Assembly (NCBI GenBank): GCA_963767475.1
Contig: CAVYEI010000003.1
Location: forward strand, 558,001-622,000
Source: WHSW01 sp963767475
GTDB taxonomy: Bacteria; Actinomycetota; Thermoleophilia; Solirubrobacterales; 70-9
Reading direction: 5' to 3'
Length of the DNA stretch: 64,000 nt
Shown: piece by piece, positions 7,699 through 16,063 of the stretch
Position numbering within the stretch: the first letter of the stretch is position 1
Layout of the letters: every line of letters starts with the position of its first letter
Notes under the pieces: model-generated
What the model was told of the DNA's origin: nothing
Database searches by the model: none
The model's input: the letters and a program-made list of their open reading frames with translations, nothing else
Translations under genes and position numbers: made by a program

Positions 7699-8624
7699 CG
7701 ACCGAGACGGTCGCGCTGCTGGTCGGCGGCACCGGCGGCGGCAAGCTCGCGGCCGGCCTTCAGGACCTGATCGGCGAGCGGCTGGCGGCGATCGTGAACA
7801 CGGCCGACGACGTCTTCATGCACGGCCTCTACGTCAGCGTCGACCCGGACCTGGTCACCTACTGGCTCGCCGAGGCGATCGACGAGGACCGTGGCTGGGG
7901 CCTCAAGGACGACCCCTTCACCGTCCACGAGCGGCTCGTGGAGCTCGGCGAACCCGGCTGGTTCGGGCTCTCGAACCTCGACCTCGCGACCTCGATCTAC
8001 CGCACCCACTTCATCGCCGAGGGCGGGACCCTGACCGCGGCCCAGGCGCAGGTGGCGCGCGCGCTCGGCGTTCGCGCCCGGGTGCTGCCGATGTGCGAGC
8101 AGCCGGTTCGGACCTTCGTCACCGCCGGGCGCGGACGACGTCCGCTGCAGGAGTTTCTGATCATCGATCACGGAGAGGGACCGATCGAGTCGGTGGAGCT
8201 CGAGGGGATCGCCGACGCACGGCCGACCGAGGCCGTCCTCGATGCGATCGCCGCCGCCGACGTGATCGTGCTCGGGCCGTCGAACCCGGTGATCTCGATC
8301 GGCCCGCTGCTCGCGCTTCCGGGGCTCCGGCAGGCGATCGAGGATCGAGGCGTGCCGGTGGTCGCGGTCAGCCCGCTGGTGGCGGGCCGGTCGGTCAAGG
8401 GCCCGACCGAGGCGTTCATCGAGGCGCTCGGTCGACCCGTCAACGCCGAGGGCGTCGCCTCGCTGTACGAGGGCCTGCTCGACGGGATGGTCGTCGACGA
8501 CCGTGATCCCGGCCCCGACCCGCCGGGGATCGCGACGATCCGGGTGCCGACGATGATGTCGGGCCCCGACGAGCGGCGAAAGCTCGCCGAGCAGACCCTG
8601 GAGTTCGCCCGCGGCCTGAGCTGA
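7689..8624 (+). CDS. cofD: 2-phospho-L-lactate transferase (or enolpyruvyl-PPG transferase), CofD/FbiA
   Basis: A 311-residue CofD/FbiA enzyme that joins the (enolpyruvyl or lactyl) diphospho-guanosine to Fo, giving F420-0 or dehydro-F420-0. The N-terminus has LVGGTGGGKLA, then NTADD and PDLVTYWLA, all signatures of the family. GPSNPVISIGPLL near residue 200 and the C-terminal MVVDDRD are also typical. The best start is the TTG at 7689-7691, overlapping the end of npdG by 10 bases; no ATG or GTG precedes the glycine loop in frame. Confidence 0.92.
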   Translation: MAVATETVALLVGGTGGGKLAAGLQDLIGERLAAIVNTADDVFMHGLYVSVDPDLVTYWLAEAIDEDRGWGLKDDPFTVHERLVELGEPGWFGLSNLDLATSIYRTHFIAEGGTLTAAQAQVARALGVRARVLPMCEQPVRTFVTAGRGRRPLQEFLIIDHGEGPIESVELEGIADARPTEAVLDAIAAADVIVLGPSNPVISIGPLLALPGLRQAIEDRGVPVVAVSPLVAGRSVKGPTEAFIEALGRPVNAEGVASLYEGLLDGMVVDDRDPGPDPPGIATIRVPTMMSGPDERRKLAEQTLEFARGLS

Positions 8625-8633
8625 TCACTGACC

Positions 8634-9320
8634 ATGCGCGCGACCGCGATCATCCCGGTGAAGCGCTTCGGCGAAGCGAAGCAGCGGCTGCTCGACCGCC
8701 TCGACCGGCCGCAGCGCGCAGAGCTGGTCAAGGCGATGCTGACCGATGTGCTCGGCGCGGTGAGCGCGTGCGAGCGGATCGAGCGAGTGATCGTGGTCAC
8801 CGGCGAGGGGCGGGCGGAGCGGATCGCATTGCGCCACGCGCAGCGCACGAAGACGCCGCTCGAGGTGATGCGCGATCCCGACGACCGCGGCCACTCGGAG
8901 GCCGCGACGCTGGGGATCATCCGCGCGCTCTCGCTTGGGGCCGAGTGCAGCGCCCTGCTCCCCGGGGACTGCCCGATGCTCGATTCGGCCGAGCTCGACG
9001 CCGCACTCGAGCGGATGGTGCCCGGCCGGGTCGCGGTGATCCCCGACCGCCACGGGACCGGCACCAACGGGCTCTTGCTCTCGCCGGCGGACGCGATCGG
9101 CCCCGCCTTCGGCGAGGGCAGCGCCGAGCGCCACCGGGAGCGAGGCGGTCGCGCCGGGTACGAGGTCGCGACCGAGCCCCTGAGCTCGCTCGCCCTCGAC
9201 CTCGACACCCCCGACGACCTCGCCGCGCTCGCCGCCGAGCTCGCCGGGAATCCGGAGCGCGCGGTCGAAACCGCCGCGGCGCTCGGGCGACTCGGACCGA
9301 TCGCGGGGCTCGACGCGTGA
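8634..9320 (+). CDS. cofC: 2-phospho-L-lactate / phosphoenolpyruvate guanylyltransferase, CofC/FbiD
   Basis: A 228-residue nucleotidyltransferase of the CofC/FbiD family, activating PEP or 2-phospholactate with GTP for F420 synthesis. It has the N-terminal IIPVKRFGEAKQRL nucleotide-binding segment, LLPGDCPML with the metal-binding Asp, and DRHGTGTNGLLL further on. The ATG lies 9 bases after the cofD stop, and the TGA overlaps the GTG of cofE. Choice of PEP versus 2-phospholactate cannot be read with confidence, but actinobacterial homologs studied use PEP. Confidence 0.92.
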   Translation: MRATAIIPVKRFGEAKQRLLDRLDRPQRAELVKAMLTDVLGAVSACERIERVIVVTGEGRAERIALRHAQRTKTPLEVMRDPDDRGHSEAATLGIIRALSLGAECSALLPGDCPMLDSAELDAALERMVPGRVAVIPDRHGTGTNGLLLSPADAIGPAFGEGSAERHRERGGRAGYEVATEPLSSLALDLDTPDDLAALAAELAGNPERAVETAAALGRLGPIAGLDA

Positions 9321-10084
9321 ACGACAGGCTCGAGATCGTCGCGCTCCCGGGACTGCCCGAGGTAGCCGAGGGCGCTCCGATCGGCGAGCTCGTGCTCGCC
9401 GCCGCCACCGAGGCTTCGATCGAGCTCGGCGACGGCACGATCCTGGTGATCTCGCAGAAGGTCGTCTCGAAGGCCGAGGGGCGCGTCCGCGAGCTGGCCG
9501 CGGTGGCGCCGAGCGAGCCGGCGATCGAGCTCGCCGCCGAGACGGACCGCGACCCGAGGATGGTCGAGCTGGTGCTCAGCGAGGCGAAGCGGATCGTGCG
9601 CGCGACGCCGGCGGTGTTGATCGTCGAGACGCACGGGGGTTGGATCTGCGCCAACGCGGGCATCGACAGCTCGAACCTCCCGCTCGAGGGCACGGTGGCG
9701 TTGCTTCCCGTCGACGCCGACGCTTCGGCGCGGCGAATCCGCGCCGAGATCGCCGCCGCCGGCCCCGGCAGCCCAGGGATCGTGATCGCCGACAGCTTCG
9801 GGCGCCCGTGGCGACGCGGTCAGGCGGAGGTCGCGATCGGCTGCGCCGGGGTCGTCGCCGTCGACGATTGGCGCGGGCGCCGCGACGCCCACGGACGCCC
9901 GCTTGCGGCGACCTCGATCGCGGTCGCCGACCAGCTCGCCGGCGCCGCCGACCTCGCCCGGGAGAAGGACTCCGGCCATCCGGTGGCCGCGATCCGCGGC
10001 GCCGAGCGGCTGTGGACCGCGGATGACGGGCCGGGCGCCGCGCCGGCGCTCCAGCGCGCCGCCGAAGAGGACCTGTTTCGCTAG
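9317..10084 (+). CDS. cofE: Coenzyme F420-0:L-glutamate ligase, single-domain CofE
   Basis: A 255-residue GTP-dependent ligase that adds the gamma-linked glutamates of F420. Family signatures are VISQKVVSKAEGR, ETHGGWICANAGIDSSN, IADSFGRPWRRGQ and the conserved ASIAVADQLAGAADLA-like helix. Unlike mycobacterial FbiB (about 450 residues), it lacks the C-terminal FMN-binding nitroreductase domain. The GTG start overlaps the cofC stop (GTGA). It closes the F420 operon. Confidence 0.93.
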   Translation: MNDRLEIVALPGLPEVAEGAPIGELVLAAATEASIELGDGTILVISQKVVSKAEGRVRELAAVAPSEPAIELAAETDRDPRMVELVLSEAKRIVRATPAVLIVETHGGWICANAGIDSSNLPLEGTVALLPVDADASARRIRAEIAAAGPGSPGIVIADSFGRPWRRGQAEVAIGCAGVVAVDDWRGRRDAHGRPLAATSIAVADQLAGAADLAREKDSGHPVAAIRGAERLWTADDGPGAAPALQRAAEEDLFR

Positions 10085-10120
10085 CCGCTCGGCGAGCGTT
10101 GCCCTGGCCGGGCGCGCCGC

Positions 10121-10534
10121 CTAGTGCTCGTGCTTGTCCATCGGCGGGGCGGCGCCGCCCTCGTCGGTGAACTCTGGCGGCTCGTATGCCTTGCCCGGGG
10201 AGCCGCCGACGGCCAGCACCCTGGCGGGCTCGGGCCCGGTGATGATCTTGCGCTTCTCCGCCTGTCCGACGCGAATCCAGACTCCGGGCTCGAGCTCGTG
10301 CTCCTCGCCCTCAGGTCCGCCGACGCGCAGCGTCGCCCGGCCGCTGAGCAGCGTGTAGACCTCCTCTTGCTGGTCGTGGACCTGGTCGTGGTCGGGGTAA
10401 TCGGCGAACTGCGGCGGCAGGTCCATGACCGCGAGTCCGAACGAGCTCACCCCGAGCCCGGCGCGGACGCGGCGAAAACCGCCACCGAAGATCGCCTCGA
10501 AATCCTCGACGCGCTTGACGGTGACGTCTGCCAT
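10121..10534 (-). CDS. Cupin-domain protein (copy 1 of tandem pair)
   Basis: A 137-residue single cupin. Motif 1 reads YPDHDQVHDQQEEVYTLLSG, with the spacing of the usual G(x)5HxH(x)3,4E(x)6G but an altered second His. Motif 2 (ELEPGVWIRVG) lacks a clear His, so metal binding may be weakened. It shares its first residues (MADVTVKR) and most of its length with the neighbouring copy upstream; the two are 4 bases apart and clearly a tandem duplication. Function unknown; cupins of this size often bind small ligands. Confidence 0.82.
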   Translation of the reverse strand: MADVTVKRVEDFEAIFGGGFRRVRAGLGVSSFGLAVMDLPPQFADYPDHDQVHDQQEEVYTLLSGRATLRVGGPEGEEHELEPGVWIRVGQAEKRKIITGPEPARVLAVGGSPGKAYEPPEFTDEGGAAPPMDKHEH

Positions 10535-10538
10535 CCGG

Positions 10539-10940
10539 TCAGGAAGCCTGGCTGGCGAGCGGGTCGGGCTCGCCCTCTTCGGTCAGCTGGACGATCTCGT
10601 AGGCCTGCCCCGGAACTCCCCCGAGCGCCAGGATCACTACCCCCTCTTCGCCGGTCACCAGCTTGCGGGTCTCATTCGGGCCCACCCGGGCGAACACCCC
10701 GGGCTCGAGCCGGTGCTCCTCGTCTCCGGCGTGCAGCGTGGCCGCGCCCTCGAGCACCGTGAACACTTCCTCCTGCCCGCTCTCGGCGTGGGTGTGCTCG
10801 GGATAGCGATCGAAGTTCGGCGGCAGCCGCAGAACCTGGATCCCGAACGAACTTATCCCGAGGCCGGCACGTACTTTCAGCATCCCGCCCATGTACGTGG
10901 GCTCGAAGTCCTCCGTGCGCTTCACGGTCACGTCCGCCAT
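10539..10940 (-). CDS. Cupin-domain protein (copy 2 of tandem pair)
   Basis: A 133-residue cupin paralogous to the next gene downstream. Here motif 1 is YPEHTHAESGQEEVFTVLEG, keeping the HxH and Glu metal ligands better than the other copy; motif 2 is RLEPGVFARVGPNETRKL. The more intact metal site suggests this is the ancestral active copy. It follows the zinc dehydrogenase gene by 11 bases on the same strand and is probably in its operon. Confidence 0.85.
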   Translation of the reverse strand: MADVTVKRTEDFEPTYMGGMLKVRAGLGISSFGIQVLRLPPNFDRYPEHTHAESGQEEVFTVLEGAATLHAGDEEHRLEPGVFARVGPNETRKLVTGEEGVVILALGGVPGQAYEIVQLTEEGEPDPLASQAS

Positions 10941-10951
10941 TCGCTCCTCCT

Positions 10952-11929
10952 TCAGGGCTGCAGCACAGCTGCGCCCCGAACCCTACCCCCGCGCAGGTCG
11001 TCCAGTGCGTGATCTGCCTCACCCAAGGGATATGTGGTGATTTCCGCCCGAACCCCTGTTTCGGCGGCCTGGGCGAGGAACTCCTCGCCGTCGCGACGGG
11101 TGAGGTTGGCGACCGAGCGGATCTGGCGCTCTTCCCAGAGATCCGCATAGGCGAACGACGGGATGTCGCTCATATGGATGCCGGCGCAGACGACGACTCC
11201 TCCGGGCGCCAGCGCCCGCAGCGCGGTGACGACGAGCTCACCGGCGGGGGCAAAGACGATCGCCGCGTCGAGCTGCTCGGGCAATTCGCCGGCGGCGCCG
11301 GCCCACTCGGCACCGAGCTCGCGCGCGAACGCCTGCTTGGCCTCGTCACCGCTCCGGGTGATCGCGAACAGCCGCCGGCCCTGAGCGGCGGCGAGCTGGC
11401 AGATCAGGTGCGCCGAGGCACCGAAGCCGTAGAGACCGAGGCGCTCGGCGTCGCCGCACATCCGCAGCGCCCGGTAGCCGATCATCCCCGCGCACAGCAG
11501 CGGCGCCGTCTCCGCCCCGGCGCGGGGCGCCAACGGCAGGCAGAAGCGCTCGTCGGCGACCACGAGCTCGGCGTAGCCGCCGTCGACGTGATAGCCGGTG
11601 AACACCGCCCGCTCGCAGAGGTTCTCGCGGCCGCTGAGGCAGTAGCGGCACTCCCCGCACGCCCAGCCGAGCCACGGGATCCCGACCCGGTCGCCGTTCG
11701 CGAACCGCTCCGACCCGTGGCCGGCGCCGATCACCTCGCCGACGACCTGGTGGCCGAGCACGAGCGGCAGCTTCGGATCCGTGAGCTCGCCGTCGACGAT
11801 GTGGAGGTCGGTGCGACAGACGCCGCAGGCGATCACCCGGACCACGACCTGCCCGTCGCCGGGCTCGGGGTCCGACAGCTCCGCCGCCTCGAGCGGCCGT
11901 CCGGGCGCTTCGAGCACCATCGCGCGCAC
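10952..11929 (-). CDS. Zinc-dependent alcohol dehydrogenase (MDR family)
   Basis: A 325-residue medium-chain dehydrogenase. Catalytic zinc ligands are CGVCRTDLH and the GHQVVGEV histidine; the four-cysteine structural zinc loop CGECRYCLSGRENLC is complete. The Rossmann site is atypical (LYGFGASAHL instead of GxGxxG-A), as in AdhA-like/YogA dehydrogenases. The start is taken as the GTG at 11927-11929 (VRAMVLEAPG), which lies 7 bases after the upstream stop; an ATG nine bases downstream is possible. It acts on alcohols or aldehydes that cannot be specified. Confidence 0.88.
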   Translation of the reverse strand: MRAMVLEAPGRPLEAAELSDPEPGDGQVVVRVIACGVCRTDLHIVDGELTDPKLPLVLGHQVVGEVIGAGHGSERFANGDRVGIPWLGWACGECRYCLSGRENLCERAVFTGYHVDGGYAELVVADERFCLPLAPRAGAETAPLLCAGMIGYRALRMCGDAERLGLYGFGASAHLICQLAAAQGRRLFAITRSGDEAKQAFARELGAEWAGAAGELPEQLDAAIVFAPAGELVVTALRALAPGGVVVCAGIHMSDIPSFAYADLWEERQIRSVANLTRRDGEEFLAQAAETGVRAEITTYPLGEADHALDDLRGGRVRGAAVLQP

Positions 11930-11936
11930 CTGGCCA

Positions 11937-12815
11937 TCATCGCGCCTCGGCGAGAGCACGCTGGATTCGAGAGAGGACGCCATCCGGATCGTTTCGTATC
12001 TGGCGGCCGGTTACGCGCATCACCGCGAGGCCGTGGGCCGTGAGGGTGGCCTGCTTCAGCCGGTCGCGCTCGAAGGCGACCCGGCCTGAATGAGCGTCGT
12101 AGCCGTCGACCTCGACGACAAGGCGCACACTCGGCCAGTAGAAGTCGACCTCGTAGCCAGCGACGCGGGCGTTCGTCTCGTAGCCACTGACGCCGTTCCG
12201 CCGTAGCAGCGAAAGGAGCTCGCGCTCAGCGGGTGAACGGGTGCGTCGCGGGCCGCCGGACAGGTCGAGAACGGTCTTCAGGCGACCGACGCCGCGCTTG
12301 CCGGGGTTGCGCGAGATTTGATCGCGGAGCTCTTCCTCACTCGCGAGGCGGCGGTACTGGGCTTCGGCAATCACCGACTCGAGCTCCGCGAGGCCGAGTG
12401 ACCCGGCGAGCTCGAGGATCGCGCGGCGCGGACTGGTGAGGGGAAGGCCGTGGCGGCGGCGGATGTCGTCCGGGTCGAGGTCGGCGCGATGGATGCTGAG
12501 GTTCAGGCGGTCGAGTCGCCGTTCGGGCGGCACCGTGACCTGGACGGGGGCAGGGGCTCGGTACGGGGTGAGGTGCCAGAGGGCGGTCGAGGATTCGTGG
12601 CTGATCGTGGCGGAGCCGCGGCACGCGAGGATCGCGGCCGTTTCGTGGGCGTATGGCGCCGGGATCTCGTGACCGACCAGGTAGACGCCATGGTGGAGCT
12701 CGTGGAGGCGCCCCGCGGCCAGCCGCAACGCGATCTGATGCCGGCTGACGCCCGCCGCCACCAGTTGCCACCGCGCCACCACCCCGTGCTGGCGACCTGC
12801 AAGCGTCGCGATCAC
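11937..12815 (-). CDS. AbiEi-like winged-helix plus DUF559 (Vsr/PD-(D/E)XK-like) protein
   Basis: A 292-residue two-part protein. Residues 1-100 match the AbiEi antitoxin N-terminus: a winged helix with LAGRQHGVVARWQLVAAG, RLHELHHGVYLVGH and a middle SHESSTALW region. Residues 205-290 are a DUF559/Vsr-type restriction-endonuclease fold with YEVDFYWPSVRLVVEVDGYDAH (catalytic Asp and Glu-x-Asp variant) and FERDRLKQATL. The GTG start is at 12813-12815. No AbiEii nucleotidyltransferase toxin gene accompanies it, so it is an orphan. A perfect palindrome lies 21 bases upstream. Such fusions are common in high-GC Actinobacteria and their function is unproven; DNA binding plus nicking is a reasonable inference. 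Confidence 0.82.
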   Translation of the reverse strand: MIATLAGRQHGVVARWQLVAAGVSRHQIALRLAAGRLHELHHGVYLVGHEIPAPYAHETAAILACRGSATISHESSTALWHLTPYRAPAPVQVTVPPERRLDRLNLSIHRADLDPDDIRRRHGLPLTSPRRAILELAGSLGLAELESVIAEAQYRRLASEEELRDQISRNPGKRGVGRLKTVLDLSGGPRRTRSPAERELLSLLRRNGVSGYETNARVAGYEVDFYWPSVRLVVEVDGYDAHSGRVAFERDRLKQATLTAHGLAVMRVTGRQIRNDPDGVLSRIQRALAEAR

Positions 12816-12836
12816 CCGGTCCGCAAATCGACTGGT

Positions 12837-12865
12837 GGATTGAGCCGCTATATGCGGCTCAATCC
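12837..12865. promoter_or_regulatory. Perfect 12-bp palindrome, candidate operator
   Basis: Left arm 12837-12848 (GGATTGAGCCGC) and right arm 12854-12865 are exact reverse complements around a 5-base TATAT centre. It lies between the fbiC stop and the start of the AbiEi/DUF559 gene, both on minus. There is no following T-run, so it does not look like an intrinsic terminator. The AT centre could be part of a -10 box. AbiEi proteins autoregulate by binding inverted repeats, which makes an operator likely. Confidence 0.55.
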
Positions 12866-12905
12866 CGCACTCGATCGAACCGCCCCCCCTTATTGCCCGT
12901 TGTTG

Positions 12906-15146
12906 TCAGTAGGTCTCGAGGATCTCGTAGAGGGTCGTGCGCTGGGCGGGGGTGCGGCCGCCGCGCCGGGCGGCGTCGATCAGGTCCGAGGGCTCGAGCC
13001 GGACTCCGTGCTGGGATCCCGCCATCCGCGAGATGTTCTCCTCCATCAGCGTGCCGCCGAGGTCGTTGACGCCCCAGCGCAGGCTCTCGGTCGCCGCGTC
13101 GACCCCCATCTTCACCCAGCTCGCCTGCAGGTTCTTGATCGTCCGCCCCAGGGCCAGACGGAAGGCGGCGGTGTGCTTGAGGTTCTCCTCGCGCGAGATC
13201 TCCTCGATCCCGTGCGTGCGCCCGAGCAGGGTCTGGAAGGGGATGAAGCTGAGCGGCACGAACTCGGTGATGCCGCCGGTTCGCTCCTGCAGCTCACGGA
13301 CCACGCGCATGTGGCGGGCGAGCTCCCAGGGCTCCTCGATGTGGCCGAACATCACGGTCGAGGTCGAGCGCAGGCCGGCGCGGTGGCAGGCCTCGATGAT
13401 CTCGACCCAGCGCCCGGCAGGCAGCTTGTTCGGCGAGATCCGGGCTCGGACCCCATCGTCGAGCACCTCGGCGGCAGTCCCCGGAGTCGAGCCGAGCCCG
13501 CACTCGAGCAGATAGTCGAACACCGCCTCCGGGCTCTTGCCCGAGCGCTCGCACATGTAGTGGATCTCCATCGGCGAGTAGGCGTGCAGATGTAGCTGCG
13601 GCGCCGTGGCCTTCGCCAGCTTCAGCCACTCGCCGTAGTGCTCCAGCGTGTAGTCGGGATGGATGCCGCCCTGCATGCAGATCTCGGTGGCGCCGAACTC
13701 GACCGCCTCGGCGATCCGAGCCTCGAAGTCCTCCGGGGTGACTGTGTAGGCGTCGGGTGAACGCTTGCCCTGGCCGAAGCCGCAGAAGGCGCAGCCGACG
13801 ACGCAGACGTTGGTGAAGTTGACGTTTCGGTTGACGACGAAGGTCGCCGTCTCGCCGGCGAGCTCGGTGCGCAGCTCGTCGGCGGCCACCCGCATCGCCT
13901 CGATCACCTCGGGTCGCTGCTCGGCAAACAGCGCCGTCAGCTCGTCCTCGGTCAGCGGCTCGCCGGCGCGACCGCGCTCGATCGCCCGCGGCGCGAGCTC
14001 GGGGTCGATCGTGCGCTCCGAGCGCCGGCCCGAGCCCTTGCGCGGGATGAAGCTCCAGTACTTGAGCTTCACCAGGTCGAGCACCCCCTGCTCCATCCAT
14101 CCCGGCTCCAGGTACTGGGGATAGGTGCAGAGGCGTTCGGTGAGCGCGTAGCCGCGCGGGGCGAGGCGCTTTCTGACCTGGTGCGGGCTCGGGAAGGCGT
14201 GCTCGGGCGAGATGTGGTCGCCGTTCGCCGACAGCCCGCCGAGATCGGTCGCGCCGGCCTCCACGAGCTCGTCCCACCAGTCGGCGAGGTTGGGCGGGAT
14301 CTGGATCCCGACTCCCGGCATCAGCCGGCTGGTCTCGGCGACGAGCCGCTTCATCTCCGCCAGGCTCACGTCCGAGGCCCACTCCGGCATCGGCTGCTCT
14401 GAGCCCAGCGGCGAGCCGTCGCCGCCCCAGCGCTCCTTCGCCGCGGCGTCGGCGATCTCTGCCACCTCGCGGCCGTAGTAGCGGGGATGGGGAACGAAGT
14501 TCTGCAGGATCACCTCCTGGATGTGCCCGTGGCGCTCGTGCGAGGCGGCCAGGGCTTCGAGCGCCGCAACCCGCTCGTCCTCGGTCTCGCCGATCCCGAC
14601 CAGGATCCCGCTGGTGAACGGGATCTTCAGCTCTCCGGCCGCGTCGATCGTCGCCATGCGGACTGCCGGGTCCTTGGTCGGCGAGCCCTGATGGACGACG
14701 AGATCCGGATTGATCGACTCCAGCATCAGTCCCTGCGACGCGGTCACCTCGCGCAGCCGCGCCAGGTCCTCCCCCGAGAGAACGCCGAGGTTGGTGTGCG
14801 GGAGCAGGCCGCGCTCGATCGCTCGCTCGCAGGCCCAGACGACGTAGGAGACGAAGTCCTCGTGGCCGTAGGACCGCAGCCGCGTCGCGACCTCGGGGTT
14901 GACCTCGGGCAGTTCGCCGGTGAGCACCAAGAGCTCCTTGGCGTTGCGCCTCACCGCCTGCTCGAGGTGCTCCTCGACCTGTTCGGGCGAGTACAGGTGC
15001 GCCCTGTGGGTCGCGAAGGCGCAGTACTTGCAATAGCAGCGGCACGTCCGCGAGAGCGAGAGCGTGTAGTTGCGCGAGAAGGTGATCCGGCGCACGCCGG
15101 ACAAGCTACCGACCGCGTGCGGCGGCGCTGTCGGCGCCGCCGCCAC
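12906..15146 (-). CDS. fbiC: 7,8-didemethyl-8-hydroxy-5-deazariboflavin (Fo) synthase, fused CofG-CofH (FbiC)
   Basis: A 746-residue bifunctional radical-SAM enzyme that makes Fo, the chromophore of F420, from tyrosine and the flavin precursor 5-amino-6-ribitylaminouracil. The CofG half has CRCYCKYC (CxxxCxxC cluster ligands, about residue 36). The CofH half has CVVGCAFC (about residue 445), followed by MQGGIHPDY and STPGTAAEVLDD. The fused order is the actinobacterial arrangement. The GTG at 15144-15146 is used here; a second GTG at VRRITFSRNY is possible. It starts 3 bases after the aquaporin stop, so it may be read from the aquaporin promoter. Confidence 0.95.
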   Translation of the reverse strand: MAAAPTAPPHAVGSLSGVRRITFSRNYTLSLSRTCRCYCKYCAFATHRAHLYSPEQVEEHLEQAVRRNAKELLVLTGELPEVNPEVATRLRSYGHEDFVSYVVWACERAIERGLLPHTNLGVLSGEDLARLREVTASQGLMLESINPDLVVHQGSPTKDPAVRMATIDAAGELKIPFTSGILVGIGETEDERVAALEALAASHERHGHIQEVILQNFVPHPRYYGREVAEIADAAAKERWGGDGSPLGSEQPMPEWASDVSLAEMKRLVAETSRLMPGVGIQIPPNLADWWDELVEAGATDLGGLSANGDHISPEHAFPSPHQVRKRLAPRGYALTERLCTYPQYLEPGWMEQGVLDLVKLKYWSFIPRKGSGRRSERTIDPELAPRAIERGRAGEPLTEDELTALFAEQRPEVIEAMRVAADELRTELAGETATFVVNRNVNFTNVCVVGCAFCGFGQGKRSPDAYTVTPEDFEARIAEAVEFGATEICMQGGIHPDYTLEHYGEWLKLAKATAPQLHLHAYSPMEIHYMCERSGKSPEAVFDYLLECGLGSTPGTAAEVLDDGVRARISPNKLPAGRWVEIIEACHRAGLRSTSTVMFGHIEEPWELARHMRVVRELQERTGGITEFVPLSFIPFQTLLGRTHGIEEISREENLKHTAAFRLALGRTIKNLQASWVKMGVDAATESLRWGVNDLGGTLMEENISRMAGSQHGVRLEPSDLIDAARRGGRTPAQRTTLYEILETY

Positions 15147-15149
15147 CCG

Positions 15150-15938
15150 CTACTTGTTGCGCTCGCGGACCTCGGCGTCCTTGACCGCCTGGGCGACCCC
15201 GCGGACGTCGGAGGTCGGCGGCTCGGCGCCCTCTGCGTACTGCGGGCCGGCAATCACGAAGCGATACACCGCCACCGCCAGCGCCGCGCCGACGATCGGG
15301 CCGACGACGTAGGGCCAGCTGTCGCTGAAGCCGTTGAAGGCGTCGCCGATCAGCGCCGGGCCGAACCAGCGGGCCGGGTTGAAGGAGCCGCCGGTGAGCG
15401 GGCCGAAGATCATCACCGCGAAGCCGAGCGTGGTTCCGATCGCCCACGGTGCCCACTCCTGGCGAGCGCGGGGGTTCATCGCCACCGCGCAGACCGCGAG
15501 CACGAGCAGGAAGGCGCCGAGCCCCTCGACCACCGAGGCCGCGAACGGGCTCGCGATCAGCGGGCTGATCGTCGCCGCCCCGTAGTCGGTCGCGCGACCC
15601 TCGTCGAGCAGGATCCCCTTGACCAGCAGCGCGCCGAGCACGGCGCCGGACAGCTGGGCGAGGATGTAGACGACCGCGTCGATGGGGTCGATCCGCTTCA
15701 TGAACGCCGCCGCCATCGTGATCACGGGGTTGAAGTGCCCACCGCTGACCTGGCCGAAGACGATGATCAGGAGGAAGAGCACGAACGCGTGCACGAGCCC
15801 GATCACGGCAAAGTCGGAACCGGTCTGCGACGCCGCGCCGGTCGACAGGTAGAGGCTGACAACGGTGCCGATCACGAAGACCAGGAACAACGTCCCGATC
15901 AACTCGGCGATGTAAGCCGCAAGGCCACGATCCTGCAC
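15150..15938 (-). CDS. Aquaporin / glycerol facilitator (MIP family)
   Basis: A 262-residue MIP channel with six membrane segments and the two half-helix motifs: GGHFNPVIT near residue 70 and GGSFNPARW near residue 187. The first motif is NPV instead of NPA, an uncommon substitution near the pore constriction. A long C-terminal tail follows the last helix. The GTG at 15936-15938 has a strong GAGGAGGA site 8 bases upstream; a longer upstream frame is rejected. It moves water or small neutral solutes. fbiC follows closely on the same strand. Confidence 0.93.
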   Translation of the reverse strand: MQDRGLAAYIAELIGTLFLVFVIGTVVSLYLSTGAASQTGSDFAVIGLVHAFVLFLLIIVFGQVSGGHFNPVITMAAAFMKRIDPIDAVVYILAQLSGAVLGALLVKGILLDEGRATDYGAATISPLIASPFAASVVEGLGAFLLVLAVCAVAMNPRARQEWAPWAIGTTLGFAVMIFGPLTGGSFNPARWFGPALIGDAFNGFSDSWPYVVGPIVGAALAVAVYRFVIAGPQYAEGAEPPTSDVRGVAQAVKDAEVRERNK

Positions 15939-16063
15939 TTTGAAAATCCTCCTCGGTGGGTAGCGCGCGGCAGTGTATAGGGGGCGGCCGGGAGACGTGC
16001 CAAACTGCGCCGCTGCGTCCGCCTCAAGGGCGTGCAGTCGCAGGGAAAACATCACGAGGAGGT

